From the NCBI GenBank assembly GCA_018434645.1, contig JAHDOX010000035.1, positions 1-15,899 of the forward strand: a stretch of 15,899 bases of DNA, in the 5' to 3' direction. The notes beneath the pieces were generated by a model that was not told the DNA's origin, ran no database searches, and worked only from the letters and a program-made list of their open reading frames with translations. How positions within the stretch are numbered: the stretch's first letter is position 1; the number at the start of each line of letters is the position of its first letter. Of this stretch, positions 5,922-13,141 are shown piece by piece. The translations under genes and the position numbers were made by a program. The stretch comes from Synergistales bacterium (GTDB taxonomy: Bacteria > Synergistota > Synergistia > Synergistales > Thermovirgaceae).

Positions 5922-5954
5922 GGGAGAGACCCAAAGATATACAGGGCCTCTCCC
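5922..5954. terminator. Bidirectional hairpin terminator between convergent genes
   Basis: The arms GGGAGAGACCC (5922-5932) and GGGCCTCTCCC (5944-5954) pair over 11 positions with one non-Watson-Crick pair. It is A-C when read from the plus strand and a tolerated G-U from the minus strand. The loop is 11 nt. Short T-rich stretches follow on both sides (TCTTCT on plus, TTTAT on minus). Its place between the ends of the PhzF gene (5903) and the prolyl isomerase gene (5996) fits termination for both, better for the minus strand. Confidence 0.65.
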
Positions 5955-5995
5955 TCTTCTAAAAAACCGTTGTGGGACAGCTTCGCTTCTTGCTT

Positions 5996-6883
5996 TTACT
6001 TTATTGCCGGAATCCCTCCGAGGTTTGAGAGGGTCTTTTCATCTATCGTCACGTTAAACCGATCTTTTAATTTCTCCACTTCCTGTTCCAGGTACCACTG
6101 CTGGATGTCCTGCTGCAACTGCGGAAGAGCTTCCTCGAAAGATTGCTGGTGAGCTGGTTCCCTTTCGAGAACCTGGACAACATGCCACCCGAATCGGCTT
6201 TCGACAGGTCCTTTGATGGAGTTTTCCTTCATAGAGAAAACCAGCTTGTCAAATGCGGGCACCGTCTGTCCAGGTGTGACCCAACCCAAATCTCCGCCGT
6301 TTTGGGCACTGCCCCTGTCGATACTTTTAGCCCGCGCCACTTCAGGGAAGGCGGACGGATCCACCATGACTTCCAAAAGCACCCTGGAAGCTTCTTCCTT
6401 CGTAGAGGTCAATATGTGTCGAACATGAGCTGACTCGGGAACTACGTAGTCTTCCTTGTGCGCTTCGTAATATTTTTCCAGGTCCTCACGATGGAGGCTC
6501 CAATTTGCCGCCACCTTGTTGACATAGGCCTGAGCCAGCGTATTGGCCCTGTTCCACCTGAGCGTCAGGGCCACGTCCTCGTCGAGGTGAAGTCCTTCCA
6601 TCATCGCCGCCTGGCTCAAAATAAGAGACATCAGGACCTGGTTCGCAAGCTGCTGCCTCTGCTCGAGCGTGGTCTGTGCCAGGACCAGAGGTGCCATTCC
6701 CCTGCTGACTCCGGACTGAAGCACCAGAAGATTTACCATCTCCTGCTCTCCTACCTTCTCTCCGCCTACGGTAACCACCGGTTTTTCGTCAGCGGCGCAA
6801 GCCGTACCTGCAAGTATGACTAAAAAAGCGACCATGACCACCGCCATAACCAGGTTTCTCTGTTTCTTGCAAATGGTTTTCAT
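5996..6883 (-). CDS. Secreted parvulin-type peptidyl-prolyl isomerase (PrsA/SurA-like)
   Basis: This 295-residue protein starts with a classical signal peptide: positive MKTICKKQRN, a hydrophobic core to about residue 27, and a signal peptidase I site after A30 (ACA|ADE). It is not a lipobox, because the residue three before C29 is G. Residues 31-150 form a helical SurA_N-like chaperone section. Residues about 151-241 form a rotamase domain, with HVRHILTSTKEEA, NGGDLGWVTPGQTVPAFDK and SRFGWHVVQVLE. The C-terminal tail is a charged helix. Parvulin foldases assist folding of exported proteins outside the cytoplasmic membrane; in a diderm this would be periplasmic. ATG follows GGGAGG at 6 nt. 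The gene lies 27 bp after the membrane protease gene and ends at the hairpin at 5922-5954, so the two are probably one operon. Confidence 0.9.
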   Translation of the reverse strand: MKTICKKQRNLVMAVVMVAFLVILAGTACAADEKPVVTVGGEKVGEQEMVNLLVLQSGVSRGMAPLVLAQTTLEQRQQLANQVLMSLILSQAAMMEGLHLDEDVALTLRWNRANTLAQAYVNKVAANWSLHREDLEKYYEAHKEDYVVPESAHVRHILTSTKEEASRVLLEVMVDPSAFPEVARAKSIDRGSAQNGGDLGWVTPGQTVPAFDKLVFSMKENSIKGPVESRFGWHVVQVLEREPAHQQSFEEALPQLQQDIQQWYLEQEVEKLKDRFNVTIDEKTLSNLGGIPAIK

Positions 6884-6910
6884 CGAATTCCTCCCAGTTC
6901 AACAGTTTCT

Positions 6911-7744
6911 TCAATCTTTGGTACCGTTTTTGGGTGTGCTGTGGTACGGCAGCGGGACATATTGTACCGAGGGCCTCCGTTGTCCCGACTGTGGATAGAA
7001 TTTCATGATCTCGCTTATTTCGTCGGGCATTTCCGTACTTACGAACATGCCGAGCTCTTTAGCTTCCTCGCTTGAAATCGGATAATCATGGGTCCAGCGC
7101 CCTTCCGTCAGCACATTGGCGAGTTTCTCAGCTTCTTCCTCTGAAATGTTGTCGACGAGAAGGTCCTTGATGAATTTGCGTGTCTGATTTATGGCTTTTC
7201 TGGAAATGTCGGCCATAATTAATGTTTCGTCATCAAGTTCGGCCACCGGTTTTTGCTCCACCGTCTTGAGAATGGAAACGGCGGGATATTGCCCTATCTG
7301 CGGGTCTACAGGCCCCAAAACGGCATGTTTGTCCATGACTATTTCATCGGCCGCCATAGCGACCAGCGTTCCCCCGGACATCGCATAGTGAGGGACAAAG
7401 ACCGTCACCTTGGCAGGGTGCTTGTTAAGCGCAGCCGCTATCTGCTCCGCCGCAAGAAGTAGCCCCCCAGGTGTATGGACAATTATATCGATGGGCGTAT
7501 CGGCGGAGGTGAGGCGTATAGCCCTGAGCACTTCTTCTGAGTCCTCGATGTCGATGAAGTTCCGTGAGAACATCCCGAAGAAACCCACGCTCTCCTGCCT
7601 GTGAATCAGGGTGATAACCCTGCTTCTCCGCCGCTTTTCCAACCCCCTTATAGCGGTTACCCTTGATTTTTCGAGAAAACGCTGCTTCATCGAAGGGTAA
7701 ATGAAAAAGAAAAACAGCAGAATCCAGAAAAAATTACCCTCCAC
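6911..7744 (-). CDS. Membrane-anchored ClpP-fold serine protease, SDH_sah (serine dehydrogenase proteinase) family
   Basis: This 277-residue protein has an N-terminal TM segment (residues 5-17, FFWILLFFFFIYP), a basic linker (IRGLEKRRRSR) and a ClpP/crotonase-fold domain. The fold shows DIIVHTPGGLLLAAEQIAAAL (about 86-106), VFVPHYAMSGGTLVAMAADE with presumed nucleophile S123, and IVMDKHAVLGPVDPQIGQYP with candidate histidine H140. This is the SDH_sah pattern, related to SppA. Such proteins are thought to degrade membrane-associated peptides, but substrates are largely unknown. Start choice: the frame is open back to a TTG at 7789 that has no ribosome site and lies just after the upstream terminator stem. 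GTG 7744 has GAGGGGGA (complement of 7751-7758) 6 nt away and puts the TM segment at the N-terminus. It is followed by the prolyl isomerase gene in the same direction. Confidence 0.85.
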   Translation of the reverse strand: MEGNFFWILLFFFFIYPSMKQRFLEKSRVTAIRGLEKRRRSRVITLIHRQESVGFFGMFSRNFIDIEDSEEVLRAIRLTSADTPIDIIVHTPGGLLLAAEQIAAALNKHPAKVTVFVPHYAMSGGTLVAMAADEIVMDKHAVLGPVDPQIGQYPAVSILKTVEQKPVAELDDETLIMADISRKAINQTRKFIKDLLVDNISEEEAEKLANVLTEGRWTHDYPISSEEAKELGMFVSTEMPDEISEIMKFYPQSGQRRPSVQYVPLPYHSTPKNGTKD

Positions 7745-7796
7745 GACCCTTCCCCCTCTCTTCGGGAACCATTTTGTCCTGAAATCCAAGAATAGC

Positions 7797-7833
7797 AGAA
7801 ACCGGGGCCTGGGTCACTTCCGCCCCGGTTTCT
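7797..7833 (-). terminator. Hairpin terminator of the ctsR-clpC operon
   Basis: The arms AGAAACCGGGGC (7797-7808) and GCCCCGGTTTCT (7822-7833) pair perfectly over 12 bp around a 13-nt loop, 28 nt past the clpC stop. Read on the minus strand, the stem ends in GGTTTCT followed by GCTATTCTT, a moderate rather than clean U tract. Some read-through into the protease gene is possible. Confidence 0.7.
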
Positions 7834-7860
7834 CAAGTTCAAGCTTGTTACCTTCGGTCT

Positions 7861-10374
7861 TTACCCTTCTGTTTTTCCGGTGTTCGCGACGGTCTTGCCG
7901 GATTGCCCCGCGTCTTTTCTCTTTTTCACGGTCTTGAAGGAAAACTTGTCTCCCTCGACATTCACCCGAATCACGCTGTTTCTTTCTACTTTGCCTTCCA
8001 GCAAAAGATCGGCCAATGGATCTTCTATCGTCTTCTGCAGGGTCCTGCGCAAGGGTCTGGCTCCGAACTTGGGCTCATAGCCCTTTATCAGCAGTTTTTC
8101 TCTGGTCTCCGCAGGTACGTCTATGGTTATCCCCTGCTCTTCCAGTCTCTTAGAAACCTCGTCGAGCATGATGTCGAGGATCTTCAGAAGCTCTTCTTTT
8201 CCCAGCGGCTTGAAGATGATTATGTCGTCGACCCTGTTGATGAACTCCGGCCGGAATGTTTTTCTTACGGCTTCCATGATGCTGGATTTCATCTTCTCCA
8301 GGTCGACATCTGCGCCCTCTGTGGCAGTAAAGCCGAGCGAACGGCTTTTCATCAGGTCCTGGGCACCTACGTTGCTGGTCATGATTACCACGCTGTTTCT
8401 GAAATCTACTGTATGCCCCTGTCCGTCGGTAAGCCTTCCGTCTTCGAGGATCTGCAGGAGGATATTCAAGACATCGGGATGCGCCTTTTCGATCTCGTCG
8501 AAAAGAACGACCGAATAAGGCCGTCTCCTGAGGGCCTCCGTGAGTTTGCCCCCTTCCTCATAGCCCACATAGCCGGGCGGAGCACCTATAAGCTTCGCTA
8601 CCTCGTGCCGCTCCATGTATTCGCTCATGTCGAAACGGACCATCGCGTCTTCTCCGCCGAAAAGGAATTCGGCAAGGCAACGGGCAAGCTCCGTCTTCCC
8701 GACCCCAGTAGGCCCGAGAAAAAGGAAGCTGCCTATGGGCCTCTTCGGGTCCTTCAGTCCGCTACGAGCCCGCCTGATCGACCGGGCGACAGCGTTTACC
8801 GCCTCCTCTTGATCCACCATCCGTTTGTGGATTTCCTCTTCCATGCGAAGGAGGCGGCTCGATTCCTCCTCCGTAAGCTGGACAACTGGGATACCCGTCC
8901 ATTCCGCCACGATTTGGGCGATCTGTTCGGAATCGACGATGGGCTCTTCGTTGTTACGCCGTTTCTGCCACTCGTTCCTGCTCTTTTCTATTTCCTCCGA
9001 GAGCCTTCTTTCCTTGTCCCTGAAGCCGGCCGCCTTCTCGAACTCCTGGGCCGTAACCGCCGCTTCTTTTTCTTTCCGCAGGGCCTCGAGATCCTTTTCC
9101 ATCATTTTGATATCTTCCGGAAGTTCCATGGTTTTGAGCCTGGCCCTTGCGGCAGCCTCGTCTATCAGGTCGATGGCCTTGTCGGGCAGGTATCTCTCGG
9201 TGATATATCTTTCTGAAAGTCGTGCCGCCGCTACCAGAGCATCGTCAGTAATTTTGGCCCTGTGATGCACCTCGTAACAATCCCTCAAACCTTCAAGAAT
9301 GCGGATAGAATCCTCCACGTTGGGCTCGTCTACCATAACAGGCTGGAAGCGGCGCTCGAGAGCGGCGTCCTTTTCTATATGCTTGCGGTATTCTTCGAGA
9401 GTCGTTGCGCCGATAACCTGGAATTCACCGCGTGCAAGGCTTGGTTTCAGGATATTTGCGGCGTCCACGGCACCTTCGGCTCCGCCTGCCCCGACAATAG
9501 TATGAATCTCGTCTATAAATAGAATCACGTCACGGCAATCCCGAAGCTCCTTTACCAGTTTGCGCATCCGTTCCTCGAATTCCCCGCGGTATTTAGTACC
9601 CGCCACGAGATTTCCTACGTTTAGCTGGACCACGCGTTTTCCCTTGAGGATTTCCGGGACGTCGCCCTCCACGACCTTTTGTGCCAGTCCTTCCACTATG
9701 GCGGTTTTCCCCACTCCCGGATCGCCAATGAGTACGGGGTTGTTCTTTTTTCTTCTCGAAAGTACCTGTATCACCCGCTGGATTTCCCTGTTTCTTCCGA
9801 TTACGGGATCCAGCTCGCCCGAAACGGCCATGTCGGTAAGTACTATTCCCAACTGGTCGAGAGTAGGCGTTCGCGAGCGGTTTCCTGCTTTCTGGGCTGC
9901 TTCCCTGGACTCCCGGTCCACGTCGTTTCCGTGTTCCCCGCCGGAAAGCACGGACTGCACCTCCGTACGAACTTTCTGCAGATCCAGGTCCATGGACAAA
10001 AGTACCTGGGCGGCGATGCCCTCACCTTCTGAAATCAGTCCAAGGAGTATATGCTCCGTGCCCACGTAGTTTACGCCCATGTTTCTGGCCTCTCGCATAG
10101 CAAGGTCGAGAACCCGCTTTGCCCTGGGGCTTAGCGGCAGATCGACTGGTTTGTTCTTGGGCTCTCCCCTTCCGACAATCTGCTCCACCCTCTGGGTAAT
10201 CTCCTCGGCGCCGACACCAAAGGCCGCCAAAACCTGCGCCGCAACGCCTTCTCCCTCGGCTACCAGGCCAAGCAATATGTGTTCAGTACCTATAACATCA
10301 TGTCCCAGTCTGAGCGCCTCCTTGTGCGCCAGTTGGATCACTTTTTTCCCTCTTTCTGTAAAAAATTGCCACAT
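7861..10374 (-). CDS. clpC: ATP-dependent Clp protease ATPase subunit ClpC
   Basis: This 837-residue HSP100 unfoldase has the full ClpC architecture. Two Clp_N repeats span 1-143. The first AAA+ module has Walker A GDPGVGKT (217-224) and Walker B LFIDEI (285-290). A short middle region with a UVR-like motif (TAQEFEKAAGFRDKERRLSE, 441-460) separates ClpC from ClpB, whose middle domain is much longer. The second AAA+ module has GPTGVGKT (554-561) and VLFDEI (623-628). The ClpP-docking loop SLGF at 679-682 shows it should partner ClpP, which is not in this window. A lysine-rich tail ends the protein. In Gram-positive bacteria ClpC unfolds substrates delivered by adaptors or marked by McsB with phosphoarginine. 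ATG follows GGAGGG at 7 nt. It is the last gene of the ctsR operon, 27 bp after mcsB. Confidence 0.98.
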   Translation of the reverse strand: MWQFFTERGKKVIQLAHKEALRLGHDVIGTEHILLGLVAEGEGVAAQVLAAFGVGAEEITQRVEQIVGRGEPKNKPVDLPLSPRAKRVLDLAMREARNMGVNYVGTEHILLGLISEGEGIAAQVLLSMDLDLQKVRTEVQSVLSGGEHGNDVDRESREAAQKAGNRSRTPTLDQLGIVLTDMAVSGELDPVIGRNREIQRVIQVLSRRKKNNPVLIGDPGVGKTAIVEGLAQKVVEGDVPEILKGKRVVQLNVGNLVAGTKYRGEFEERMRKLVKELRDCRDVILFIDEIHTIVGAGGAEGAVDAANILKPSLARGEFQVIGATTLEEYRKHIEKDAALERRFQPVMVDEPNVEDSIRILEGLRDCYEVHHRAKITDDALVAAARLSERYITERYLPDKAIDLIDEAAARARLKTMELPEDIKMMEKDLEALRKEKEAAVTAQEFEKAAGFRDKERRLSEEIEKSRNEWQKRRNNEEPIVDSEQIAQIVAEWTGIPVVQLTEEESSRLLRMEEEIHKRMVDQEEAVNAVARSIRRARSGLKDPKRPIGSFLFLGPTGVGKTELARCLAEFLFGGEDAMVRFDMSEYMERHEVAKLIGAPPGYVGYEEGGKLTEALRRRPYSVVLFDEIEKAHPDVLNILLQILEDGRLTDGQGHTVDFRNSVVIMTSNVGAQDLMKSRSLGFTATEGADVDLEKMKSSIMEAVRKTFRPEFINRVDDIIIFKPLGKEELLKILDIMLDEVSKRLEEQGITIDVPAETREKLLIKGYEPKFGARPLRRTLQKTIEDPLADLLLEGKVERNSVIRVNVEGDKFSFKTVKKRKDAGQSGKTVANTGKTEG

Positions 10375-10401
10375 TCATATTCCCTCCAGTATTTCGCCTA
10401 T

Positions 10402-11463
10402 CTACTCATTGTTCCAGTTTGCGAGACGTTTTCTCAACAAGGAAGCTCTCGCTACGTCAATCTCCTGTTCTGCAAGTCTCCTGCCTTCGAAGCACTGCAA
10501 ATGGGCCTGCTGGATATCCAGGATAAGCCTGTTCCATTCTCCGGGAGGAACCTGCGGCAAGATGCCCATCTGCGAACCCATTCTTATCCAGGAGAGCATC
10601 TGCATCGCCTCGCGACTTTCTATGCTCCTGGCATAGCGCGCTATTCCCCAGGCCCTCCACATCTTGTCTTCGAGTTTTGAGGTGTCATTTTCCCATATTT
10701 TCAGCCTGGCGGCGCGCTCCTGCTGTACCAGGCTTGTTATGACACCGGAAACCTTTTCTATAAGCTCTTCTTCCCTTTGACCCAGCGTCACCTGGTTGGA
10801 TATCTGAAACAGCGAACCAACGGATTCGCTTCCTTCTCCATACATACCCCGGACCGTAAGTCCGACGCGATTGCATTCCCTGATGATTTTGCCAAGTTTC
10901 CTCTGTATTTCCAGACCAGGTATATGGACCATGACTGATGCTCTCAAAGCCGTTCCGGTATTGGTCGGGCAGGCTGTCAGGTACCCGAACTCTTCGTCGT
11001 ATGCGTAATTCAGAACATCCAGTGCTTCATCCACCTGGCCTGCTATCCGCCAACATTCAAAAAGATCAAGCCCGCCGAGGAAAACCTGAATCCTTAGATG
11101 ATCCTCCTCGTTGATCATCAGCGAAACAATCCCCTGGTCGTCGACGACGACTACCTTCCCTCTGCCGGTCTGTCGCGAAAAATCCGGGCTGATAAGGTGG
11201 CGCTCCACAAGTACGTTACGCCTCAATTCGTCCAGCCCGTCCATTTGCCACGTCCCCAGGACACTGACAAAGGGTGTCTCCGAGAGTCTTTCCAGGATCT
11301 TACCGGCGATTTCCTCCCTTTTCTTGTCGTCACATCGCGCCGGAAAGGGGTACCCAGACAAATTACGGGCAAGACGTATCCTGCTTGAAAGCACTATATC
11401 GCTTTGCTGGCTTCCTCCGGAGAGCCAGGCCAGCGGGAGTGATGCAAAGTCGGCGGACTTCAT
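10402..11463 (-). CDS. mcsB: Protein-arginine kinase McsB
   Basis: This 353-residue protein is of the phosphagen-kinase family, at the usual McsB length. Motifs visible are SSRIRLARNL (26-35), the NEEDHLRIQ active-site loop (118-126), the signature YLTACPTNTGTALRASVMVH (161-180) with C165, and VRGMYGEGSESVGSLFQISN (204-223). McsB phosphorylates arginines on the repressor CtsR and on damaged proteins, making a degradation tag read by ClpC. It is activated by McsA. The C-terminal motif that senses phosphoarginine in Bacillus (RDxxRA) reads I335-D-V-A-R-A here, so the first arginine is missing while D336 and R339 remain. The start ATG overlaps the mcsA stop (ATGA), consistent with coupled synthesis of the two partners; GGAGG lies 10 nt upstream. 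Confidence 0.97.
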   Translation of the reverse strand: MKSADFASLPLAWLSGGSQQSDIVLSSRIRLARNLSGYPFPARCDDKKREEIAGKILERLSETPFVSVLGTWQMDGLDELRRNVLVERHLISPDFSRQTGRGKVVVVDDQGIVSLMINEEDHLRIQVFLGGLDLFECWRIAGQVDEALDVLNYAYDEEFGYLTACPTNTGTALRASVMVHIPGLEIQRKLGKIIRECNRVGLTVRGMYGEGSESVGSLFQISNQVTLGQREEELIEKVSGVITSLVQQERAARLKIWENDTSKLEDKMWRAWGIARYARSIESREAMQMLSWIRMGSQMGILPQVPPGEWNRLILDIQQAHLQCFEGRRLAEQEIDVARASLLRKRLANWNNE

Positions 11464-11981
11464 GCCCTTCGTTCCTCCAGGAGTCTTATGCGATCTCTCA
11501 GGACTGCAGCCCGTTCATATTCTTCCTTTTCGATAGCCTCCCTGAGCAGCACCTTCAAAGTTCCGATATCTTCTTCTGGCTGTTTCGATGCCATGCCATG
11601 AGGCCTTGTCCCCCTGTGGATCTCATTGCCGTGAATCCCGCGAAGCAGATGCCTAACGGCATCTCTGAACGTTTCGTAACATTGGGGGCACCCGAACTTG
11701 CCGGTTCTTGCGAACTCTTCGTAATTCAGACCGCAGGCCGGGCAAAAGCCATTGAACATTTGTTCTTTCCTCGATGGTTCCGCTTGTTTCTGCACCTTCG
11801 CCGGAAAAAGATTCCCGAGAAAATTTTCGAAGGGGAACTCGACGGGAACCTTCGGGAGTGAACCCTGCTGACTCATTTCATGGGCACATTTATGGCACAG
11901 GTGAAACTCGACTACGGCGCCGTTTTGCATATGCTTTATATGGACCTGGGCCTCACGGCTATGGCACCGTTCACACAGCAT
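11460..11981 (-). CDS. mcsA: McsA, zinc-finger activator of McsB
   Basis: This 173-residue protein carries four CxxC pairs forming zinc-binding modules: C3/C6, C29/C32, C80/C83 and C98/C101. A UVR motif closes it (about 140-170, LREAIEKEEYERAAVLRDRI), the same motif found in UvrB and in the ClpC middle region. McsA binds and activates the arginine kinase McsB and influences CtsR; the thiol-rich fingers allow sensing of metals or oxidants in characterised bacteria. ATG follows AAGGAGG at 6 nt, and that ribosome site overlaps the ctsR stop codon. It sits 11 bp after ctsR and overlaps mcsB by 4 bp. It is nearly the standard family length. Confidence 0.95.
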   Translation of the reverse strand: MLCERCHSREAQVHIKHMQNGAVVEFHLCHKCAHEMSQQGSLPKVPVEFPFENFLGNLFPAKVQKQAEPSRKEQMFNGFCPACGLNYEEFARTGKFGCPQCYETFRDAVRHLLRGIHGNEIHRGTRPHGMASKQPEEDIGTLKVLLREAIEKEEYERAAVLRDRIRLLEERRA

Positions 11982-11992
11982 TTGAAACCTCC

Positions 11993-12472
11993 TTACAACA
12001 GGACTATGCTTCTGAGCAGTCTTTTCAGAAGCTCTGCGTGCAGGGCCTCCCTTTTGAAAGGAGACAGGTCAAACATCTCCCTGCACAGCTGTTCCTGGAA
12101 TCGTATCGCGATCTCTATCAAAAGCCTTTCCCTGGCGGTCAGGATCTTTCGTTCCTGGAGGTTTGCCAGCAGTTTTTTGATCTCCTGCTCGCTTATTACT
12201 TCACCGACAAGTTCTTCGATATGATTTGCCCGTTCTTCAGGCTTTTTCATGCGAAGCCTGATGATACGGATGTACCCGTGACCGCCGCGTTGGCTTTCGA
12301 CCAGAAAACCTCTTTCGGGAGTGAACCGACTGCGAATGACGTAGTTGATCTGGCTAGGGACACACCCGAATCTCTCGGCCAGATCCTTTCTGCTCAAAAA
12401 TACGGACTCTTCACCGTTTCGTTCGAGCAACTCCTGTATATGACGTTCAATAATGCGCGTCAGGCTTGGCAC
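11993..12472 (-). CDS. ctsR: Transcriptional repressor CtsR of class III heat-shock genes
   Basis: This 159-residue protein follows CtsR throughout. The N-terminal winged HTH has FGCVPSQINYVIRSRFTPER (35-54) and the wing GFLVESQRGGHGYIRI, followed by a helical C-terminal dimerisation and McsB-interaction domain. R62, needed for DNA contact in Bacillus, is kept, but the tetraglycine wing loop (heat-sensing in B. subtilis) reads G63-G-H65-G. CtsR represses its own operon and often clpP and clpE until heat or McsB inactivates it. Start choice: the frame is open to 12541, but those codons cover the promoter. GTG 12472 gives MPSLTRIIERHIQ, the expected N-terminus, with AAGGGGG 7 nt upstream. It is the first gene of the operon and is probably autoregulated. 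Confidence 0.96.
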   Translation of the reverse strand: MPSLTRIIERHIQELLERNGEESVFLSRKDLAERFGCVPSQINYVIRSRFTPERGFLVESQRGGHGYIRIIRLRMKKPEERANHIEELVGEVISEQEIKKLLANLQERKILTARERLLIEIAIRFQEQLCREMFDLSPFKREALHAELLKRLLRSIVLL

Positions 12473-12479
12473 GGCGCTA

Positions 12480-12486
12480 CCCCCTT
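12480..12486 (-). promoter_or_regulatory. Ribosome binding site deciding the GTG start of ctsR
   Basis: AAGGGGG lies 7 nt before GTG 12472, a variant Shine-Dalgarno. It is adjacent to the CtsR-box-like repeat, so repressor binding would cover the leader. Confidence 0.5.
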
Positions 12487-12489
12487 TTT

Positions 12490-12506
12490 TTTGACCTAAA
12501 CTGACA
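12490..12506 (-). promoter_or_regulatory. Candidate CtsR operator (degenerate heptad direct repeat)
   Basis: On the minus strand TGTCAGT, a TTA spacer and GGTCAAA form two heptads with the 3-nt spacing of the CtsR box (RGTCAAA-NAN-RGTCAAA). The downstream heptad is a perfect match; the upstream one keeps only the GTCA core. It lies just downstream of the -10, between the promoter and the ctsR start. Confidence 0.55.
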
Positions 12507-12512
12507 GTCGTT

Positions 12513-12541
12513 ATTATATGGATTTGGTCAGAATAAGTCAA
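12513..12541 (-). promoter_or_regulatory. Strong sigma-A-type promoter of the ctsR-mcsA-mcsB-clpC operon
   Basis: On the minus strand TTGACT (complement of 12536-12541) and a perfect TATAAT (complement of 12513-12518) are separated by exactly 17 nt. Transcription should start near 12506, within or next to the CtsR-box-like repeat. The -35 begins 9 nt after the plsY stop codon. Confidence 0.85.
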
Positions 12542-12550
12542 TGTCGCTCC

Positions 12551-13141
12551 TCAGCGGCCAACTCTGCCCTCGGTCCCTTCCCTGATCTTCCTGATATTGT
12601 CGGAATGCCTTATGACCGTAAGGGCTGCAAGCAAGATACAGGAGAGAACGTAACCAGGAGGTTCGCGAAAAAAAAGCATGAAAAACGGCATGGACCACAG
12701 GGAAACCATGGAGGCAACAGACACATAACGGGTCAGCTTTAAGGCTACGTACCAGACCACACCGGCGGCAAGGGCGACAAAAGGGTCGAAGACGAAGACC
12801 ACGCCGTAGGTGGTCGAAACTCCCTTGCCTCCCCTGAATCCCAGCCAGAGGGGGTAGTCGTGACCAATTACGGCAGCGGCTCCCGAAAGGCCAAGCACAA
12901 GGGGATCCAAAATGCCCGCCGCCATCGCAAGGATCAGGACACATCCGCCCTTGGCCATGTCGAAGGCAGCGACGGCCACGGCCCATTTTTTACCCAGGAC
13001 TCTTCCTACGTTTGTGGCGCCTATATTACCGGACCCTATGGTTCTGATATCAATGCCTTTTTTCCACCTGACCACAAGGAATCCGGCAGGGATCGATCCA
13101 AAAAGGTACGCGATCGGCACAAGCAGCCACGCAGGGTTCAC
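12551..13141 (-). CDS. plsY: Acyl-phosphate:glycerol-3-phosphate acyltransferase PlsY
   Basis: This 196-residue integral membrane enzyme transfers an acyl group from acyl-phosphate to glycerol-3-phosphate, the first step of phospholipid synthesis, working with PlsX (not in this window). The three family loops are present: GSIPAGF (15-21), GSGNIGATNVGR (36-47) and GHDYPLWLGFRGGKGVST (93-110). The conserved end is RHSDNIRKIREGTE. Five to seven hydrophobic helices are seen. It starts with GTG inside a GTGA overlap with the stop of the acyl-CoA synthetase gene, with AAGGAG 9 nt upstream, so translation is probably coupled. No terminator separates it from the ctsR promoter, so read-through into the stress operon is possible. 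Confidence 0.96.
   Translation of the reverse strand: MNPAWLLVPIAYLFGSIPAGFLVVRWKKGIDIRTIGSGNIGATNVGRVLGKKWAVAVAAFDMAKGGCVLILAMAAGILDPLVLGLSGAAAVIGHDYPLWLGFRGGKGVSTTYGVVFVFDPFVALAAGVVWYVALKLTRYVSVASMVSLWSMPFFMLFFREPPGYVLSCILLAALTVIRHSDNIRKIREGTEGRVGR

Noticed and set aside
7745..7789. TTG-initiated extension of the membrane protease
   Set aside because: No ribosome site, the start lies just after the upstream terminator stem, and it would place polar residues before the TM segment.
7903..9216. 437-codon plus-strand open frame antisense to clpC
   Set aside because: It lies wholly inside clpC, whose protein is conserved end to end; the frame is a by-product of codon use on the opposite strand.
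11774..12499. 241-codon plus-strand frame antisense to mcsA and ctsR
   Set aside because: It is a shadow of two well-supported genes and crosses their junction and promoter.
12473..12541. N-terminal extension of CtsR to 12541
   Set aside because: Those bases hold the -35, the -10 and the operator; GTG 12472 gives the family N-terminus.
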